Shown in pieces: positions 5,540 to 6,689 of a stretch of 6,689 nt of DNA. The notes beneath the pieces are model-generated. The model was not told the DNA's origin. It made no database searches and worked only from the letters and a program-made list of their open reading frames with translations. The first letter of the stretch is position 1. Each line of letters opens with the position of its first letter. Source of the DNA: an uncultured Opitutia bacterium (GTDB taxonomy: Bacteria > Verrucomicrobiota > Verrucomicrobiia > Opitutales > UBA953); NCBI GenBank assembly GCA_903921665.1, contig CAIXQT010000195.1:1-6689 (forward strand). Direction: 5' to 3'. Both the position numbers and the translations under genes were made by a program.

Positions 5540-6376
5540 ATGCGTACCCTCTTCGCCTTCGGATTAATGACCATCGCTTCCCTGGCGGCGGAGATGCCGC
5601 CCTTCTTCGCGATGGATACCGCGGCGAAACTTCCGCCAGCGGAATGCGCTCAGGTGCTGGCCAATCTTGGTTACGCGGGTTTAGGCGGTACGCCGTCGTC
5701 GGCCAAGGCCTACGCCGCGGCACTGGGCGCCCAGAAACTCGCACTCTTCAACGGCTACCATGTCACGAGCTTCGCTTATGGCCAGACGGAGTTACCGGCT
5801 GATCTCACCAAGGCTGTCGACGGCCTTGCGGGCACCGGCGGCACGCTCTGGCTCGGTGTCAATAAGGTCGCTTTTCCGGCCGGCGTGAAGGCCGGGCCTG
5901 AATACGGCGACACGATTGTCGTGCCTCAGCTCAAGCGGCTGTTGGCCTATGCGAAGCCCAAGGGCGTGAAGGTCTCGCTTTATCCGCATACTGGTTTCTG
6001 GGCGGCACAGTTTGAGGTCTGCCTGCGCGTCGCGAACAAAGTCGACGACCCGGCGCTCGGCGTGACGTTTAATCTTTGCCATTGGCTCAAGGTCGAAGGC
6101 TCGGAGCGCGACCCGCTGCCGCTCATCCGGGAGGCGCTGCCTCGGCTGAACTTCATTACGATCAACGGCGCCGACACCGGCGACACGCAGAAACTCGGCT
6201 GGGATAAACTCATCCAGCCGCTCGGCCGTGGCACCTATGATGTCGGCATCTTGGTCGCCAAGACCCGTGCCGTCGGCTATCGCGGGCCGTTCGGCTTCCA
6301 GGGCTTCGGGATCAAGATGGATTCCAAGGAGCTGCTGAAGGAGACGATGGTGGGGTGGGGCAAGATGGTTAAGTAA
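5540..6376 (+). CDS. Exported sugar phosphate isomerase/epimerase-like TIM-barrel protein
   Basis: A 278-residue protein with a likely signal peptide (MRTLFAFGLMTIASLAA, cleavage near Ala16 or Ala17), so the mature domain should be periplasmic or secreted. The rest resembles the xylose-isomerase-like TIM barrel family (AP_endonuc_2 type) that includes many sugar isomerases and epimerases. Visible signposts: LANLGYAGLGG (40-50) in the first strand and helix, GVKVSLYPHTGFWA (142-155) with His150, GVTFNLCHWLKVEG (174-187) with Asn178 and His181, FITINGAD (205-212), and GPFGFQGFGI (249-258). The positions around His150 and His181 are typical metal-ligand regions. The final barrel strand carries Gln254 where many relatives have Glu. 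Such short secreted members are, as I recall, frequent in Planctomycetes and Verrucomicrobia. Substrate unknown. It is the second gene of the 5181-6376 pair. Its TAA stop is the first part of a heptamer array. Confidence 0.72.
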   Translation: MRTLFAFGLMTIASLAAEMPPFFAMDTAAKLPPAECAQVLANLGYAGLGGTPSSAKAYAAALGAQKLALFNGYHVTSFAYGQTELPADLTKAVDGLAGTGGTLWLGVNKVAFPAGVKAGPEYGDTIVVPQLKRLLAYAKPKGVKVSLYPHTGFWAAQFEVCLRVANKVDDPALGVTFNLCHWLKVEGSERDPLPLIREALPRLNFITINGADTGDTQKLGWDKLIQPLGRGTYDVGILVAKTRAVGYRGPFGFQGFGIKMDSKELLKETMVGWGKMVK

Positions 6377-6408
6377 GCGGTTGGCGGTAAGCGGTTGGCG
6401 GTTGGGAC
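6374..6408 (+). repeat. Tandem heptamer array at the 3' end of the isomerase-like gene
   Basis: Successive 7-bp units are TAAGCGG, TTGGCGG, TAAGCGG, TTGGCGG and then a decayed TTGGGAC. The 14-bp pair of units is repeated exactly (6374-6387 and 6388-6401). The first TAA is the stop codon of the upstream gene. There are no spacers, so this is not CRISPR. It resembles in kind the heptameric short tandem repeats (STRR) described in cyanobacteria. Confidence 0.75.
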
Positions 6409-6504
6409 GAGCCATCAAGGCAGGGAAACCGGAGACTGGATGATTGGCTGGGGGTATGGATTTTAGGTCTCGGGTCTCGGCCATCATGAGCCAGGTGCGG
6501 GTAA

Positions 6505-6528
6505 TCAGGTTCAGGTTCGGGTTCAGGA
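6505..6528 (+). repeat. Degenerate hexamer array
   Basis: Four consecutive 6-bp units: TCAGGT, TCAGGT, TCGGGT and TCAGGA. It is similar in scale to the hexamer arrays flanking the 1664-1761 hairpins but with a different unit. It is intergenic, in the repeat-rich region after the isomerase-like gene. Confidence 0.65.
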
Positions 6529-6600
6529 AATTTGTCGTCCTTTCTTCTGCGGAGGGCGCGGCGTAGCCAGGCCCCTAACACCGGCCACCCTGCGGCGGCC

Positions 6601-6657
6601 GGGTAGGGTTGAGCGCCCTCGCTCAACCGCGGCTGACCGAGGCGGTCAGCCCTACCC
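6601..6657. repeat. REP/BIME-like inverted hairpin pair, copy 2
   Basis: Hairpin A is GGTTGAGCG (6607-6615), loop CCCT, CGCTCAACC (6620-6628). Hairpin B is GGCTGACCG (6631-6639), loop AGG, CGGTCAGCC (6643-6651). The outer arms GGGTAGGG (6601-6608) and CCCTACCC (6650-6657) are complementary. GTAG (6603-6606) abuts hairpin A, and CTAC (6652-6655) abuts hairpin B, giving GTAG on the minus strand. In reverse complement this is the same element as 1694-1761. Relative to that copy, hairpin A carries a C to T change in one arm matched by G to A in the other, so pairing is kept. The copies share the sequence TCTTTGG just outside the GTAG end. Confidence 0.78.
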
Positions 6658-6689
6658 AAAGACACACCGCAGCCAATCATCCGGTTTCC

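Larger units (their letters stand above)
6424..6689. mobile_element. Non-coding module bounded by inverted repeats (MITE-like candidate)
   Basis: The left end holds GGAAACC (6424-6430), GGAGACT (6431-6437) and GGATGATTGGCTG (6438-6450). The last bases of the window (6670-6689) are the exact reverse complement of the same sequence without the middle 7 bp. The ends therefore form inverted repeats of 20 matching bases bounding about 266 bp. Inside are two GGTCTCG heptamers (6466-6479), a hexamer array (6505-6528), a CCGGCC/GGCCGG hairpin (6581-6602) and the second REP-like pair (6601-6657). No transposase or credible gene is present. Because the right repeat touches the window edge, its full extent, and any target-site duplication, cannot be seen. 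It could also be a nest of independent small repeats rather than one element. Confidence 0.45.

Noticed and set aside
6374..6408. CRISPR-like repeat
   Set aside because: Units are 7 or 14 bp, directly adjacent, without spacers.
5792..6487. 231-codon open frame on the minus strand
   Set aside because: It is antisense to the isomerase-like gene and extends into the heptamer repeats; no recognisable domain.
6369..6680. 103-codon open frame on the minus strand
   Set aside because: It reads through the heptamer arrays, hexamer array and REP-like pair. Its protein is a translation of repeats (for example PEPEPEP), so it is not a gene.
1..6689. A defence, phage, toxin-antitoxin or biosynthetic system
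   Set aside because: All coding sequence is accounted for by housekeeping or metabolic genes, and no nuclease, integrase, reverse transcriptase, transposase or toxin motif was seen.

Overview
The window is about 6.7 kb of GC-rich, chromosome-like DNA holding one partial gene and six complete genes. No single marker fixes the organism. A signal peptidase I with a very long insertion, a secreted xylose-isomerase-like TIM-barrel protein, menaquinone synthesis, high GC and start codons without clear Shine-Dalgarno motifs together suggest a Gram-negative bacterium of the Verrucomicrobiota type, perhaps Opitutales-like. This is inference from gene content and recalled family resemblance, not a search result.

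Layout: positions 2-208 encode the last 68 residues of the ribosomal back-translocase LepA (EF4). After 57 bp comes lepB (266-1609), a 447-residue signal peptidase I; lepA-lepB is a familiar bacterial gene pair. A 203-bp spacer (1610-1812) holds a nested repeat cassette: a degenerate hexamer array, a hairpin followed by five Ts, a pair of REP-like hairpins, and a second hexamer array in inverted orientation. Next is a DUF1653-GNAT fusion gene (1813-2484, +). It converges with a secreted alpha/beta hydrolase (2494-3303, -), which lies downstream of menD (3397-5109, -). A 25-bp perfect inverted repeat sits between these two minus-strand genes and contains the menD stop codon. Divergent from menD is a probable two-gene operon (5181-6376, +): a small one-helix membrane protein and a signal-peptide-bearing sugar isomerase/epimerase-like protein. 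The last 313 bp carry no credible gene and are packed with heptamer and hexamer arrays, a second REP-like hairpin pair, and an inverted repeat bounding 6424-6689.

The genes are mostly housekeeping: translation (LepA), protein export (LepB), menaquinone synthesis (MenD), plus two probable exported proteins whose signal peptides LepB would be expected to cleave. No defence, phage, CRISPR or biosynthetic cluster is visible.

The most interesting content is intergenic. Four REP-like hairpins in two inverted pairs each have GTAG exactly at the 5' foot, read on the appropriate strand. The two pairs differ by a compensatory base-pair change. This matches the architecture of proteobacterial REP/BIME elements mobilised by RAYT (TnpA-REP) transposases, but no RAYT gene lies in the window. 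Around them are several short tandem arrays of degenerate 6-mers or 7-mers whose copies differ by whole units.
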